Shown: one piece after another, positions 50,973-59,890 of the stretch
Numbering within the stretch: the stretch's first letter is position 1
Layout of the letters: the number at the start of each line of letters is the position of its first letter
Translations under genes and position numbers: made by a program
Notes under the pieces: model-generated
What the model saw: the letters and a program-made list of their open reading frames with translations, nothing else
Told to the model about the DNA's origin: nothing
The model's database searches: none
Assembly (NCBI GenBank): GCA_036374175.1
Contig: DASUUH010000125.1
Coordinates: 12,840 to 76,839, forward strand
Direction of reading: 5' to 3'
Source of the DNA: JASLBX01 sp036374175
GTDB lineage: Bacteria; Actinomycetota; Actinomycetes; Jiangellales; Jiangellaceae
DNA length: 64,000 nucleotides

Positions 50973-53900
50973 TCAGGCGACTTCGTGTTCGCGGATGCGC
51001 TGGCTGATCAGCGCCGTGACGCCGTCGCCGCGCATGGACGCCCCGTAGAGCGCGTCCGCGATCTCCATGGTTCGCTTCTGGTGTGTGATGACGATGAGCT
51101 GGCTGTTCTCGCGTAGCTCCTCGTAGATCTCCAGCAGCCGGCCAAGGTTGACGTCGTCGAGCGCAGCTTCGACTTCGTCCAGCACGTAGAACGGGCTCGG
51201 CCGGGCCTTGAACAGCGCCACCAGGAACGTGACCGCGACCAGCGACCGCTCGCCGCCGGACAGCAGTGACAGCCGCTTGATCTTCTTACCCGGCGGGCGA
51301 GCCTCGACGTCGATGCCGGTGGCGAGCATGTCGTCCGGTTCGGTGAGCACAAGTCGTCCCTCGCCGCCGGGGAACAGCCGGGCGAAGACCTCGGCGAACT
51401 CCCGCGCCGTGTCCTCGTACGCAGAGGAGAACACCTGCTCTACCCGGTCATCGACCTCCCGGATGATGTCGAGCAGGTCTCGGCGGGTCCGCTTGAGGTC
51501 TTCGAGCTGCTCGACAAGGAAGGAATGGCGCTCCTCGAGTGCGGCGTATTCCTCGAGCGCCAGCGGGTTGACCTTGCCGAGCAGGGCCATCGCCCGCTCG
51601 GCCGCGCGGGCTCGCTTGAGCTGAGCCTCACGGACGTACGGCACGGGTTCGACCGGCTCGCCGTCCTCGCCGGGCGGCTGCAGTACGGGAAGGTGCGGGC
51701 CGTACTCGTCAATGAGAGTCTCGGCATCGACGCCGAACTCCTCGAGTCCCTTGGTTTCGAGCTGCTCAACCCGCATCCGGTGCTCGGCCCGGGCGAGCTC
51801 GTCGCGGTGCACCGACGAGGTCAGCTCGTCCAGCTCAGCGGCAAGTTCACGTGCCTTGCCGCGGGCTTCGGCCAGCTGACGTTCGTGCTCGGCTCGCGCC
51901 TGCTCCGCGGCCGACCGTTCGGCCGCCGCCAGCTCCAGCGACTGGTCAAGCCGCTCGATCACCAGCTGTGCGCCGCGGGCCACCGCAGCGGCCACCGTCG
52001 CGTGCCGGGCCCGGCGTTCAGCCGCCGCCACGGCACGCTCCCGAGCCGCACGCTCCTTGCGGGCGGCGCGTTCCAGACCCTCGGCGCGCCCGGCAAGTGC
52101 CCGAGCCCGCTCCTCGGCCGTCCGCAGCGTCAGGCGGGCCTCGGTCTCGGCTTGCCGTGCCGCGCGGGCGGCGCCGGCCAGGCGGTCGCGTTCATCAGTG
52201 GAGGGTTCGTAGTCGGCGTCGTCGCCGTTCTCGGCGGCTTCGAGCCGCCGCTCCAGCTCGGCCAGCCCGGCAAGGTCACGGTCGCGAGCCGTCTCGGCTT
52301 CGGCGATGGCCGTGGCAAGCCGCTCGGCCTCCTCGGCCGCGGACTTCGCAGTCGCACCCAGGGCCGCTAACCGCTCGGCGACGGCGGCCAGTTCAGCGTC
52401 CGACTCGTGCAGCTTTTTGACCGCCGCCGCTACCCGGGTAGCCGCGGCGTCGCGTCGCTCCGTGGCTGCGGCGAGCTCGCGCTGGATCCGTTCGGCGCGT
52501 CCGGTCGCCTCGGCCAGCTGGTCGGCCGCCTCGTCGACCGCTGCCTGTACTTCAAGCAAGCTGGGCGCGCTGGACGATCCGCCGTACGCCCGGTCGGCAC
52601 CCAGTAGATCCCCGTCGCGCGTGACTGCGACCAGATCCGGAAGCTCGGCCACCAGGGCGCGGGCAGCGGCGAGGTCGTCAACCGCGACAACACCACGCAG
52701 CAGGCTGGTCAGCGCCGGTCGCAACTCGGCCGGAACCGTAACGAGGTCGACGACATATCGCAGACCGCCCGGCAGAGCCGGCCACTCCGCAGGGTCATAT
52801 CGCGAGCCGCCGATCAGCAGGCCCGCGCGTCCGAGGTCGTCTTCGCGAAGTAGCCGGAGCGCCGCTACCGCGTCGTCGACCGATGCCACGGCCACCGCGT
52901 CGGACGACATGCCGAGCGCCGTGGCGACCGCAGCTTCCCACCCCGGCTCGACAGCGACCAATGCGGCGACCGAGCCGAGAAGTCCGGACACCCGGTCCGA
53001 CGCCGCAAGCAAGGCTGCCGAACCGTCCCGCCGGGCGAGCCCAAGCTCGAGCGCCTCGCGGCGAGCGGCCAGCGCGGAGCGGTCGCGCTCGGCCGCATGC
53101 AGGGAGTCCTGGAGAGCGGCCAAGGCTGCCTCGGCGTCGTCGAGCTCGGCCTTGCACCGTTCGTGTTCGGCGTCCAAGCCCTGTTCGCTGGCCGACAGCG
53201 AGGCGATGGACGTTTCCACGGCTGTGAATTGGCGCTGTGCGTCGGTCGACCGCTGCAGTGCTTGCTCGCGCGCCGCGGTCAGCCGGAAGATTTCTGCCTC
53301 GGCCGCAGCGGCTCGCCGGCGCAGCCCCTCGACCTGCCCGGACAACCGCGCGTGTCCCTCGCGCCGATCCGCTGCGGCGCGAAGAAGCGCGGCCAGCCGG
53401 CGTTCCTCCTCCTCGGCCGCCTGTTCAGCCTCCCGCCGAGCCGCCACGGCGGCGTCCAACGCCTCGCGAGCTGCGGCGATCTCGGTGGCCAGTTCGGCCT
53501 CCTGCGACCTGACAGCCGCCGCCTCACGTTCGAGCTCGTCCGGATCGCGGCCTGTCGTCTCCTGCTCGGAGACCGATGCCAGGTGGCGCTCGCGTTCTGC
53601 GGCCAGGCTCGCCGTCCCGCGAAGCCGTTCGCGCAAACCCGACAAGCGGTACCAGGTCTCTTGGGCCTGCGCGAGGCGGGGAGCGATCTCGCCCATCTCA
53701 GTTTCCAGCCGGGCTTCGGCGGCCCGGGCCTGCTCCAAGGCGGCTGCCACCTCGTCGTGCCTGGCCCGCAGCGCGGTCTCGTCCGCGACCTCCTGCTCCA
53801 GGGACGCCCGCGCCTGGCTCAGCTCGTCGGCGAGCAGACGCAGCCTGGCATCGCGTAAGTCGACCTGGATGGTCGCCGCCTTGCGAGCAATCTCGGCCTG

Positions 53901-54521
53901 CCTGCCCAGTGGTCCGAGTTGGCGGCGCAGTTCAGCTGCGAGGTCCTGAACTCGGGTGAGGTTGGCCTGCATCGCCTCCAGCTTGCGCAGCGCCTTCTCT
54001 TTGCGCTTGCGGTGCTTAAGGACGCCGGCGGCTTCCTCGATGAAGCCCCGCCGCTCCTCTGGAGTGGCCGACAGAATCGAGTCGAGCTGGCCTTGCCCGA
54101 CAATCACGTGCATCTCGCGGCCGATGCCGGAGTCGGAGAGCAGTTCCTGCACGTCGAGCAGCCGGCACGGCTGGCCGTTGATGGCGTATTCAGACCCGCC
54201 GCTGCGGAACATCGTCCGCGTGATGGTGACCTCGGAGTACTCGATCGGCAGCGCACCGTCGGTGTTGTCGATGGTGAGCACGACCTCTGCGCGGCCCAGC
54301 GGGGGCCGTCCAGGCGTGCCGGCGAAGATGACGTCCTCCATCTTGCCGCCGCGCAGGCTCTTGGCGCCCTGCTCGCCCATCACCCAGGCGAGCGCGTCGA
54401 CCACGTTGGACTTGCCCGAACCGTTCGGGCCCACGACACACGTGATGCCGGGCTCGAAACGCAACGTCGTCGACGAGGCGAAGGACTTGAATCCCCGCAG
54501 CGTCAAGCTCTTCAGGTACAA
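50973..54521 (-). CDS. smc: Chromosome segregation SMC protein
   Basis: An 1182-residue SMC ATPase. Walker A GPNGSGKSNVVDALAWVMG (Lys37) at the N terminus, long coiled coils, a central hinge (about 500-660) and a C-terminal ABC signature LSGGERSLVAVTFLVALF with Walker B VLDEVEAALDD. It condenses and separates chromosomes. A 547-residue antisense frame over the coiled coil is a shadow. Downstream ftsY is displaced by the accessory segment. Confidence 0.97.
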   Translation of the reverse strand: MYLKSLTLRGFKSFASSTTLRFEPGITCVVGPNGSGKSNVVDALAWVMGEQGAKSLRGGKMEDVIFAGTPGRPPLGRAEVVLTIDNTDGALPIEYSEVTITRTMFRSGGSEYAINGQPCRLLDVQELLSDSGIGREMHVIVGQGQLDSILSATPEERRGFIEEAAGVLKHRKRKEKALRKLEAMQANLTRVQDLAAELRRQLGPLGRQAEIARKAATIQVDLRDARLRLLADELSQARASLEQEVADETALRARHDEVAAALEQARAAEARLETEMGEIAPRLAQAQETWYRLSGLRERLRGTASLAAERERHLASVSEQETTGRDPDELEREAAAVRSQEAELATEIAAAREALDAAVAARREAEQAAEEEERRLAALLRAAADRREGHARLSGQVEGLRRRAAAAEAEIFRLTAAREQALQRSTDAQRQFTAVETSIASLSASEQGLDAEHERCKAELDDAEAALAALQDSLHAAERDRSALAARREALELGLARRDGSAALLAASDRVSGLLGSVAALVAVEPGWEAAVATALGMSSDAVAVASVDDAVAALRLLREDDLGRAGLLIGGSRYDPAEWPALPGGLRYVVDLVTVPAELRPALTSLLRGVVAVDDLAAARALVAELPDLVAVTRDGDLLGADRAYGGSSSAPSLLEVQAAVDEAADQLAEATGRAERIQRELAAATERRDAAATRVAAAVKKLHESDAELAAVAERLAALGATAKSAAEEAERLATAIAEAETARDRDLAGLAELERRLEAAENGDDADYEPSTDERDRLAGAARAARQAETEARLTLRTAEERARALAGRAEGLERAARKERAARERAVAAAERRARHATVAAAVARGAQLVIERLDQSLELAAAERSAAEQARAEHERQLAEARGKARELAAELDELTSSVHRDELARAEHRMRVEQLETKGLEEFGVDAETLIDEYGPHLPVLQPPGEDGEPVEPVPYVREAQLKRARAAERAMALLGKVNPLALEEYAALEERHSFLVEQLEDLKRTRRDLLDIIREVDDRVEQVFSSAYEDTAREFAEVFARLFPGGEGRLVLTEPDDMLATGIDVEARPPGKKIKRLSLLSGGERSLVAVTFLVALFKARPSPFYVLDEVEAALDDVNLGRLLEIYEELRENSQLIVITHQKRTMEIADALYGASMRGDGVTALISQRIREHEVA

Positions 54522-54608
54522 AGGGCGGACTCTCTTGTGAGCTTGGTCAGGTACGCCGGGGAAGCTGACGTCATGCTATCGGTCGCGGCCACCATGCGCG
54601 GTGATGAA

Positions 54609-54640
54609 CCCGGCTGCCCGCGTGTCGCGGGCAGACCGGG
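54609..54640 (-). terminator. Strong hairpin between the small coiled-coil gene and smc
   Basis: CCCGG + CTGCCCGCG (54609-54622), TGT loop, then CGCGGGCAG + A + CCGGG (54626-54640) make a 14-bp stem with one bulge. It follows the small gene by 15 bases and precedes smc, so it may cut expression of smc from that transcript. Confidence 0.5.
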
Positions 54641-54654
54641 TGCCGTAATGAGGG

Positions 54655-54852
54655 TCAGGCCAGAGCGGGCTCGCGCTCGGCGACCTCACCGATAACTGGG
54701 CCCGTCTCCGTTGCGTCGGCTAGCGAGTCGTTCTCAGCCTGAAGCCGAAGTACCTCGGCCTCGAGGTCATGTACTCGCTGACGCAGCCGCCTTACCTCGG
54801 TAACGAGTCGAGGGTCAGGACCACCGACGTGCCCGAGGAGCGCCTTCGCCAT
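54655..54852 (-). CDS. Small coiled-coil protein upstream of smc
   Basis: A 65-residue protein; MAKALLGHVGGPDP is followed by a short coiled coil (LVTEVRRLRQRVHDLEAEVLRLQAEN). GGAGG precedes ATG 54852; the open frame to 54942 is not used. Similar small proteins lie upstream of smc in several actinomycetes, function unknown. Confidence 0.65.
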   Translation of the reverse strand: MAKALLGHVGGPDPRLVTEVRRLRQRVHDLEAEVLRLQAENDSLADATETGPVIGEVAEREPALA

Positions 54853-55001
54853 CTCAGGAATCCTCCACAAATCTGGAAAGCCAGGCCAGACCACCTCACC
54901 GCGACTCGGGGGGTCAGGCCGCCAATTCAAGGGTCGCACCACCGAACAGCGGGGTCAATAGGACACATTTCGATGCGCTCGTCTCACACCGGAGAGAACC
55001 G

Positions 55002-55286
55002 TCACCCCGTCCGGAAACCACGCATGCCCGTTGGCGCATTCCATGATACCGCGACTTGGCGCACGTGTCCCGGGGTAGGTCGGTTGCGCAACGTTTCAAT
55101 GAGTTCTTCGCAGGAATCTCGCGGTCCTTCCGCCACGACTTCGACGCTCCCATCGGGCAGGTTGGCGGCGGTTCCGGCCAGGTTCAGCTGACTGGCAACA
55201 CGCTGGACGAACCAGCGGAAGCCGACGCCCTGCACCCGGCCGGTCACCAGCAGGACTATCTGGGCCTGTTCACTCTCCGTCCCCAT
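55002..55286 (-). CDS. acyP: Acylphosphatase
   Basis: A 94-residue acylphosphatase, which hydrolyses acyl phosphates. The active-site loop GRVQGVGFRWF holds the catalytic Arg, and the Asn in AANLPDGSVE is the second catalytic residue. ATG 55286 is chosen; the frame is open to 55382. It sits between mutM and the smc-side genes, a common position in actinobacteria. Confidence 0.88.
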   Translation of the reverse strand: MGTESEQAQIVLLVTGRVQGVGFRWFVQRVASQLNLAGTAANLPDGSVEVVAEGPRDSCEELIETLRNRPTPGHVRQVAVSWNAPTGMRGFRTG

Positions 55287-55339
55287 ATCTCTAGTTTCGC
55301 CCGGTTGTCGTTCGATCACGTTCGGCAGGCGGAAGGGGG

Positions 55340-56200
55340 TTACCAGTGGGGGTTGCGGGGACGGCGCTGGCACCGGGGGCACATGTAAGACGAGCGGTTC
55401 ATGAACGGATCACGACGGATCGGCGTGCCGCACCGAAGGCACGGTTCGCCGGCCCGGCCGTACACGGCGAGGCCGCGTTCGAAGTAGCCGCTGTCACCGT
55501 TGACGTCGACGTACAAAGCGTCGAAGGACGTACCGCCGGCCGCCAGCGCAGCGGCCATCACCTCGCGCACCGCCGCGAGCAACTCGAGCAGCACGGGACG
55601 GGTCAAGCTCGCTGTCGGCCGGGCATAGTGCAGCCGCGCGTGCCACAGCGCCTCGTCGGCGTAGATATTGCCGACACCGGAGATGAGTGTCTGGTCGAGC
55701 AGCGCCCGCTTGATCCCGGTACGCCGGCGCCGGACAGCGGTGACGAACGCGCCGTCATCGAACTCGGGAGACAGTGGATCCGGAGCGATGTGGACGATCT
55801 CGGACGGGACACCGTCCGCGTCCACTACGACCGACACGGACAATCCGCCGAACGTCCGCTGGTCGACGAACCGCAGCTGGGTACCGCGGTCGGTGAAGGT
55901 AAACCGCACGCGAAGGTGCATCTCGTCCGGCGCGGTGGCCGGCCGGACGAGCAGCTGCCCGCTCATGCCCAGGTGGCCTAATAGGGCAGATCCGCTGCTC
56001 AGGGACAGCCACAGGTATTTGCCACGGCGGCGGGCGCCAGTAATGGCGGCACCGGCTAACAACCCGGCGAAATCGGCCGGCCCGGCGAGATGCCGGCGGA
56101 CCGCACGCGGGTGCAGCACCTCCACGGCGCTGATGGTGCGGCCGACGACGAACTGGTCCAGCCCCCGGCGAACGACCTCGACCTCGGGCAGTTCAGGCAC
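55340..56200 (-). CDS. mutM: Formamidopyrimidine-DNA glycosylase
   Basis: A 286-residue Fpg/MutM DNA-repair glycosylase/lyase that removes 8-oxoguanine. The N terminus MPELPEVEVV gives the catalytic Pro and Glu; the lysine in RRRGKYLWLSL and the C-terminal zinc finger CLRCGTP... with MCPRCQ are present. Starts 10 bases after rnc ends, so they are co-transcribed. Confidence 0.96.
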   Translation of the reverse strand: MPELPEVEVVRRGLDQFVVGRTISAVEVLHPRAVRRHLAGPADFAGLLAGAAITGARRRGKYLWLSLSSGSALLGHLGMSGQLLVRPATAPDEMHLRVRFTFTDRGTQLRFVDQRTFGGLSVSVVVDADGVPSEIVHIAPDPLSPEFDDGAFVTAVRRRRTGIKRALLDQTLISGVGNIYADEALWHARLHYARPTASLTRPVLLELLAAVREVMAAALAAGGTSFDALYVDVNGDSGYFERGLAVYGRAGEPCLRCGTPIRRDPFMNRSSYMCPRCQRRPRNPHW

Positions 56201-56210
56201 TCCGGGGGCC

Positions 56211-56918
56211 CTACGTGTGCTTGGCGGAATCGCCGTTGAACGATCTCAACGCCCGCCACGCGGTCTCGGCCGCTTGTGCCTCGGCTTCCTTCTTGCTCTT
56301 GCCTTGGCCGGTGCCGAACACCGTTCCCCCGATCACTGCTGAAGCGGTGAACATCTTGGCGTGGTCCGGTCCCTCTTCGCTGACCTGGTACTCCGGCACA
56401 CCGAGCCCGAACTCGGACGTGAGCTCCTGCAAGGAGGTTTTCCAGTCCAGGCCGGCGCCGAGCGTTGCCGACTCGTCGATCAGTCCGTCAACCAGCCGGT
56501 GCACGAGATCAGCAGCGTGGCCGAAACCGCTGTCCAAATATACCGCGCCGATCAGCGCCTCGACCGTGTCGGCCAGAATCGATGACTTGTCGCGCCCGCC
56601 GGTGGTCTCCTCGCCTCGGCCGAGCCGGACGAACTCGCCGAGCCCCAGTGACCGTCCAACGTCGGCCAGCGCGCGCATGTTGACAACAGCCGCCCGCAGC
56701 TTCGCCAATTGCCCCTCGGACAGGTCCGGGTGACGGCGGTAAAGCGCCTCCGTCACGACCAAGCCGAGCACGGAGTCGCCAAGGAACTCGAGGCGCTCGT
56801 TGGTCGGCAGCCCGCCGTGCTCGTACGCGTAAGAGCGGTGCGTCAGCGCACGTTCAAGCAGCTCGGCGTCGATCACGACTCCGAGCCGATCGGAGAGTTC
56901 CGCGAGCGGTAGCGCCAC
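56211..56918 (-). CDS. rnc: Ribonuclease III
   Basis: A 235-residue RNase III, cutting double-stranded RNA in rRNA processing. The catalytic signature NERLEFLGDSVLGLVV and a C-terminal dsRNA-binding domain (DWKTSLQELTSEFGL ... GKSKKEAEAQAAETAW) are intact. GTG 56918 gives the family-like start VALPLAELSDRL; the longer open frame enters rpmF. Downstream of rpmF by 20 bases. Confidence 0.95.
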   Translation of the reverse strand: MALPLAELSDRLGVVIDAELLERALTHRSYAYEHGGLPTNERLEFLGDSVLGLVVTEALYRRHPDLSEGQLAKLRAAVVNMRALADVGRSLGLGEFVRLGRGEETTGGRDKSSILADTVEALIGAVYLDSGFGHAADLVHRLVDGLIDESATLGAGLDWKTSLQELTSEFGLGVPEYQVSEEGPDHAKMFTASAVIGGTVFGTGQGKSKKEAEAQAAETAWRALRSFNGDSAKHT

Positions 56919-56938
56919 GCGGTATTCCGACCCGCGGG

Positions 56939-57142
56939 TCAGACGTCGCCGACCTGGCGACCGTTGTACTCGCGGAACAGCGGCGTGCCCTGCGAGTCCT
57001 CCACGACGTGGGCGCGATGCGACACCACCCAGACGATGCGACCGTTCTCGGTGCGCTTCTGGATCTGTGGCAGCTTCGCCTTCCACTGCGCGCGGCGGTG
57101 GCGGGTGTTGCTCCGGGACATTCTCCGCTTCGGGACGGCCAC
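56939..57142 (-). CDS. rpmF: 50S ribosomal protein L32
   Basis: A 67-residue L32 starting GTG 57142 (VAVPKRRMSRSNTRHRRAQWK). The following QIQKRTENGRIVWVVSHRAH lacks the four zinc cysteines of the C+ form, so this is a zinc-free type. Two bases separate it from the DUF177 gene, the usual pair. Confidence 0.95.
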   Translation of the reverse strand: MAVPKRRMSRSNTRHRRAQWKAKLPQIQKRTENGRIVWVVSHRAHVVEDSQGTPLFREYNGRQVGDV

Positions 57143-57144
57143 GG

Positions 57145-57807
57145 CTAACTCTCCTCCGTCGGGCCGGCCCCTTGGTTGAACTTCGGGCCGGACACATCGT
57201 TGCCCTCGATACGCAGCTCGGCCAGAGCCGCCCACCGAGGATCGGTGGTCTCATGGTGGTGCGTCGGGTCGTCAGCCAGCCTGGCCCCGCATTGCGGGCA
57301 CAGGCCCGGGCAGTCGTCCCGGCACCGCGGTGCCTGCGGCAGTGCCAGCACTACCGCGTCGCGCACCGTCGGTTCAAGGTCGATCAGGTCGCCTTCAACC
57401 ACGGGCACGTCTTCGTCCGCCTCCGCGCCGGCTTCGTCGGCGCGTTCCGGATAGAAGTACAGCTCCTGGAACTCGACAACCGTTTTACTGTCGATCGCGT
57501 CCAGGCAGCGCACGCACTCGCCGGTCAGCGGCGCCCGTGCCGAACCCGACACGAGCACGCCCTCCATGACTGCCTCGAGCCGGACGTCCAGCTCAATGTC
57601 AGCCCCTTCGGGCACACCGACCACGCCGCCGATCCCGAGGTTGGCTGGGGCCGGCACCGACCGTCGGACGCGCTGCATCACCCCTGGCCGGCGCCCGAGC
57701 TCGTGAGTGTCGAGCACGAGCGGCGTTCGCGGGTCGAGGGTGCTCAGCGTGACCAACTCTCGTCGTTGCGGGCAAGCCGACTCGTGGCCTCGGCGCGAGG
57801 CCGACAT
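57145..57807 (-). CDS. DUF177 / YceD-like protein
   Basis: A 220-residue DUF177 protein, tied in many bacteria to rRNA/ribosome assembly and always next to rpmF. The core is THELGRRPGVMQRV ... LDVRLEAVMEGVLVSG and four cysteines in CRDDCPGLCPQCG near residue 175. The start is uncertain: ATG 57807 has no SD, and TTG 57756 would better match the length of relatives. Confidence 0.82.
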   Translation of the reverse strand: MSASRRGHESACPQRRELVTLSTLDPRTPLVLDTHELGRRPGVMQRVRRSVPAPANLGIGGVVGVPEGADIELDVRLEAVMEGVLVSGSARAPLTGECVRCLDAIDSKTVVEFQELYFYPERADEAGAEADEDVPVVEGDLIDLEPTVRDAVVLALPQAPRCRDDCPGLCPQCGARLADDPTHHHETTDPRWAALAELRIEGNDVSGPKFNQGAGPTEES

Positions 57808-57857
57808 GCAAGGTTACTAGAGACACGGCCGTTGGGCACAATCGAGCGCGCGCCCGC

Positions 57858-58820
57858 TCAGTCGGCGCGAGCCTCCTGTGGCCGGGTGTCCGGCGCCGGC
57901 TCGTCCTGCTCGGCCGATTCGTTCTCGGGAGCGCCCGGAGACTCCGGTACGTCAGCTTCGGCCGGAGCGGCGTCGTCGAGTTGGCCGGCGGCCTCGCGGA
58001 TTCGCTCGTCGGTGCTCGCGGAGTCGGGACGTTGAGGTGTCCACCCGCCTTCGGGTGCAGGGCCGGTCGCGGCTGCGGTGGCCTCGGGCGTACTGACCTC
58101 GTGTGCGGGCTCGGAGCCGCCGGCCGGCAGTTCAACGCCGTCGGCCGCTGGCGAAGTGCCCAGCGCCGATTGCCGCCGCGGTAGGTCGGTCCGCTGCCGA
58201 GGACCGTCCCAGTCCGGCGCGGCGCGCCATTCCGGTTGCGGGCCCCACTCGCCCAAGTCGCCTGGTTCGAGCGCACCGCCGCCTTCGGACGTCCGGGTGC
58301 GGCGCGGTAGCGGACGAGGCTCGGGTGCCCGGTCGATCGGGGCCGGAGCCGCCAACTCGCGGTACAACCCGGGCTCGGCCAGCCGCTCACGTCCCTGCCG
58401 AATCGTCTCCAGGATGTTCGTGACCGACACCTCGAGATGGGCCAGTTTGGCGTCGACGTATTCGTCGATCTCGCGTGATGTGCGCTCGGACCGTTCCTGT
58501 GCGTCCTGGATGAGTTCGGCGGCTTCGATTCGGGCCTGGCGCAGGACTTCCTCCTCCGACACCATGCGCCGGCGCTCCTCGATCGCCGCTGTGAGCAACC
58601 GCTCGGCATTGGCGGTGGCTTCGTAAAGCATCGCATCGCGCCGGATGAGAATCGCCTCGGCCTGGGCTAGATCGTCCGGCAACAGCTCACCAAGTTCGGT
58701 CAGCAGCCGGGTCAGTTCGGCCTTGTTGACCATGATCGATGACGACATCGGTAGCGTGCGCGCAGCCGCCACCAACGCCATGATCTCGTCCAGCTTCTCC
58801 TGAACCTTCACATCTGCCAC
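57858..58820 (-). CDS. SepIVA-like (DivIVA-domain) septation protein
   Basis: A 320-residue protein. The N-terminal half is helical and coiled coil (LDEIMALVAAARTLPM... EEEVLRQARIEAAELIQDAQE), similar to DivIVA-domain SepIVA of mycobacteria, whose gene has the same neighbours. The C-terminal half is acidic/proline-rich and disordered. In mycobacteria SepIVA acts in division-site membrane metabolism; transfer of that role here is inference. Confidence 0.75.
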   Translation of the reverse strand: MADVKVQEKLDEIMALVAAARTLPMSSSIMVNKAELTRLLTELGELLPDDLAQAEAILIRRDAMLYEATANAERLLTAAIEERRRMVSEEEVLRQARIEAAELIQDAQERSERTSREIDEYVDAKLAHLEVSVTNILETIRQGRERLAEPGLYRELAAPAPIDRAPEPRPLPRRTRTSEGGGALEPGDLGEWGPQPEWRAAPDWDGPRQRTDLPRRQSALGTSPAADGVELPAGGSEPAHEVSTPEATAAATGPAPEGGWTPQRPDSASTDERIREAAGQLDDAAPAEADVPESPGAPENESAEQDEPAPDTRPQEARAD

Positions 58821-58825
58821 CCCCG

Positions 58826-59305
58826 CTAGCGTTCGGCGAGACGTTGAGTCAGCCTTCCAAGCACGGTATCGGGCACCAGGCCGGAAACGTCACCCCCATA
58901 CGAAGCCACCTCCTTGACCAGGCTTGACGAAAGGAACGAATAGTCCGGGTTTGTGGCGACGAACAGGGTTTCGAGATTGGACAGCCGGTGGTTCATCTGC
59001 GCCATCGACAGCTCGTACTCGAAGTCGGTGACCGCGCGCAGGCCACGCACGACTGCGGGAATGTTGCGGTCGCGGCAGAAGTCGACGAGCAGGCCTTCGA
59101 AGCTTTCGACGGTGATATTGCCCAGCGGTGCGGTGACCTCGCGCAGCATCTCGATGCGCTCGTCGACGGTGAACAGCCCCTTCTTCGACACGTTCACCAG
59201 CACGCCCACGACGACCTCGTCGAAGAGCGGTGACGCCCGCTCGATGACGTCCAGGTGACCGTTGGTCACCGGATCGAAGGAGCCGGGACAAACGCAACGT
59301 CGCAT
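58826..59305 (-). CDS. coaD: Pantetheine-phosphate adenylyltransferase
   Basis: A 159-residue CoaD, next to last step of coenzyme A synthesis. CPGSFDPVTNGHLDVI has the nucleotide-binding T/HxGH-type motif, and SSSLVKEVASYGGDVSGLVP is the C-terminal signature. ATG 59305 has GGAGGG four bases upstream; the frame is open to 59326. It lies between rsmD and the SepIVA-like gene. Confidence 0.95.
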   Translation of the reverse strand: MRRCVCPGSFDPVTNGHLDVIERASPLFDEVVVGVLVNVSKKGLFTVDERIEMLREVTAPLGNITVESFEGLLVDFCRDRNIPAVVRGLRAVTDFEYELSMAQMNHRLSNLETLFVATNPDYSFLSSSLVKEVASYGGDVSGLVPDTVLGRLTQRLAER

Positions 59306-59329
59306 TTCACCCTCCGCAGGGTCCACAAG

Positions 59330-59890
59330 TCACCCAGCCGGCCGACCGTACCAGAGCCGGGTCTCGCCGTATTGCCGGTCTCGCACCGCCTCCAGTCCGG
59401 CCGGCCAGAGCACCGGCTCGCCGCGGCTGGGGCGTTCGACCACTACGACCGCGTCGGGCGCGAGCCAGCCGGCTGCCAGCGCGGTCAGCATCTCAGTGAG
59501 TTCGTCCGGCCTCATGGCGTAGGGCGGGTCGGCGAGCACGACGTCGAACGGCTTGTCGGGCGCCGAGGCCAGGGCGCGCCCGACGGGGGCCGCCAGCACG
59601 TCGACCTCGCCGAGCCCCACCGCTGCAATGTTGGTTCGGATCATTCGCACAGCCGCAGCATCGGACTCCACGAGCAAGGCGTACGCCGCACCCCTTGAAA
59701 TCGCCTCGAGGCCCAGCGCGCCACTGCCGGCGAACAGGTCAAGCACACGGAGCCCGTGGAACGGCCCGATCATCGACTCAAGCGAGGAGAACAGCGCCTC
59801 ACGCACTCGGTCGGAGGTGGGACGTGTGCCACTGCCGCCGGGCACCTTCAGCCGGCGGCCCCGGGCAGCACCCGCCACGATCCGTGTCAC
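59330..59890 (-). CDS. rsmD: 16S rRNA (guanine(966)-N2)-methyltransferase
   Basis: A 186-residue SAM-dependent methyltransferase. AdoMet-binding VLDLFAGSGALGLEAISRG and catalytic ADPPY motif are present. It methylates G966 of 16S rRNA in the 30S subunit. The start overlaps the recG stop by 4 bases (ATGA). Confidence 0.93.
   Translation of the reverse strand: MTRIVAGAARGRRLKVPGGSGTRPTSDRVREALFSSLESMIGPFHGLRVLDLFAGSGALGLEAISRGAAYALLVESDAAAVRMIRTNIAAVGLGEVDVLAAPVGRALASAPDKPFDVVLADPPYAMRPDELTEMLTALAAGWLAPDAVVVVERPSRGEPVLWPAGLEAVRDRQYGETRLWYGRPAG

Noticed and set aside
52306..53949. 547-residue open frame on the + strand over smc
   Set aside because: It lies antisense to the SMC coiled coil and is made of Ser/Arg/Ala repeats produced by the biased codons of smc; no start signal or family match.
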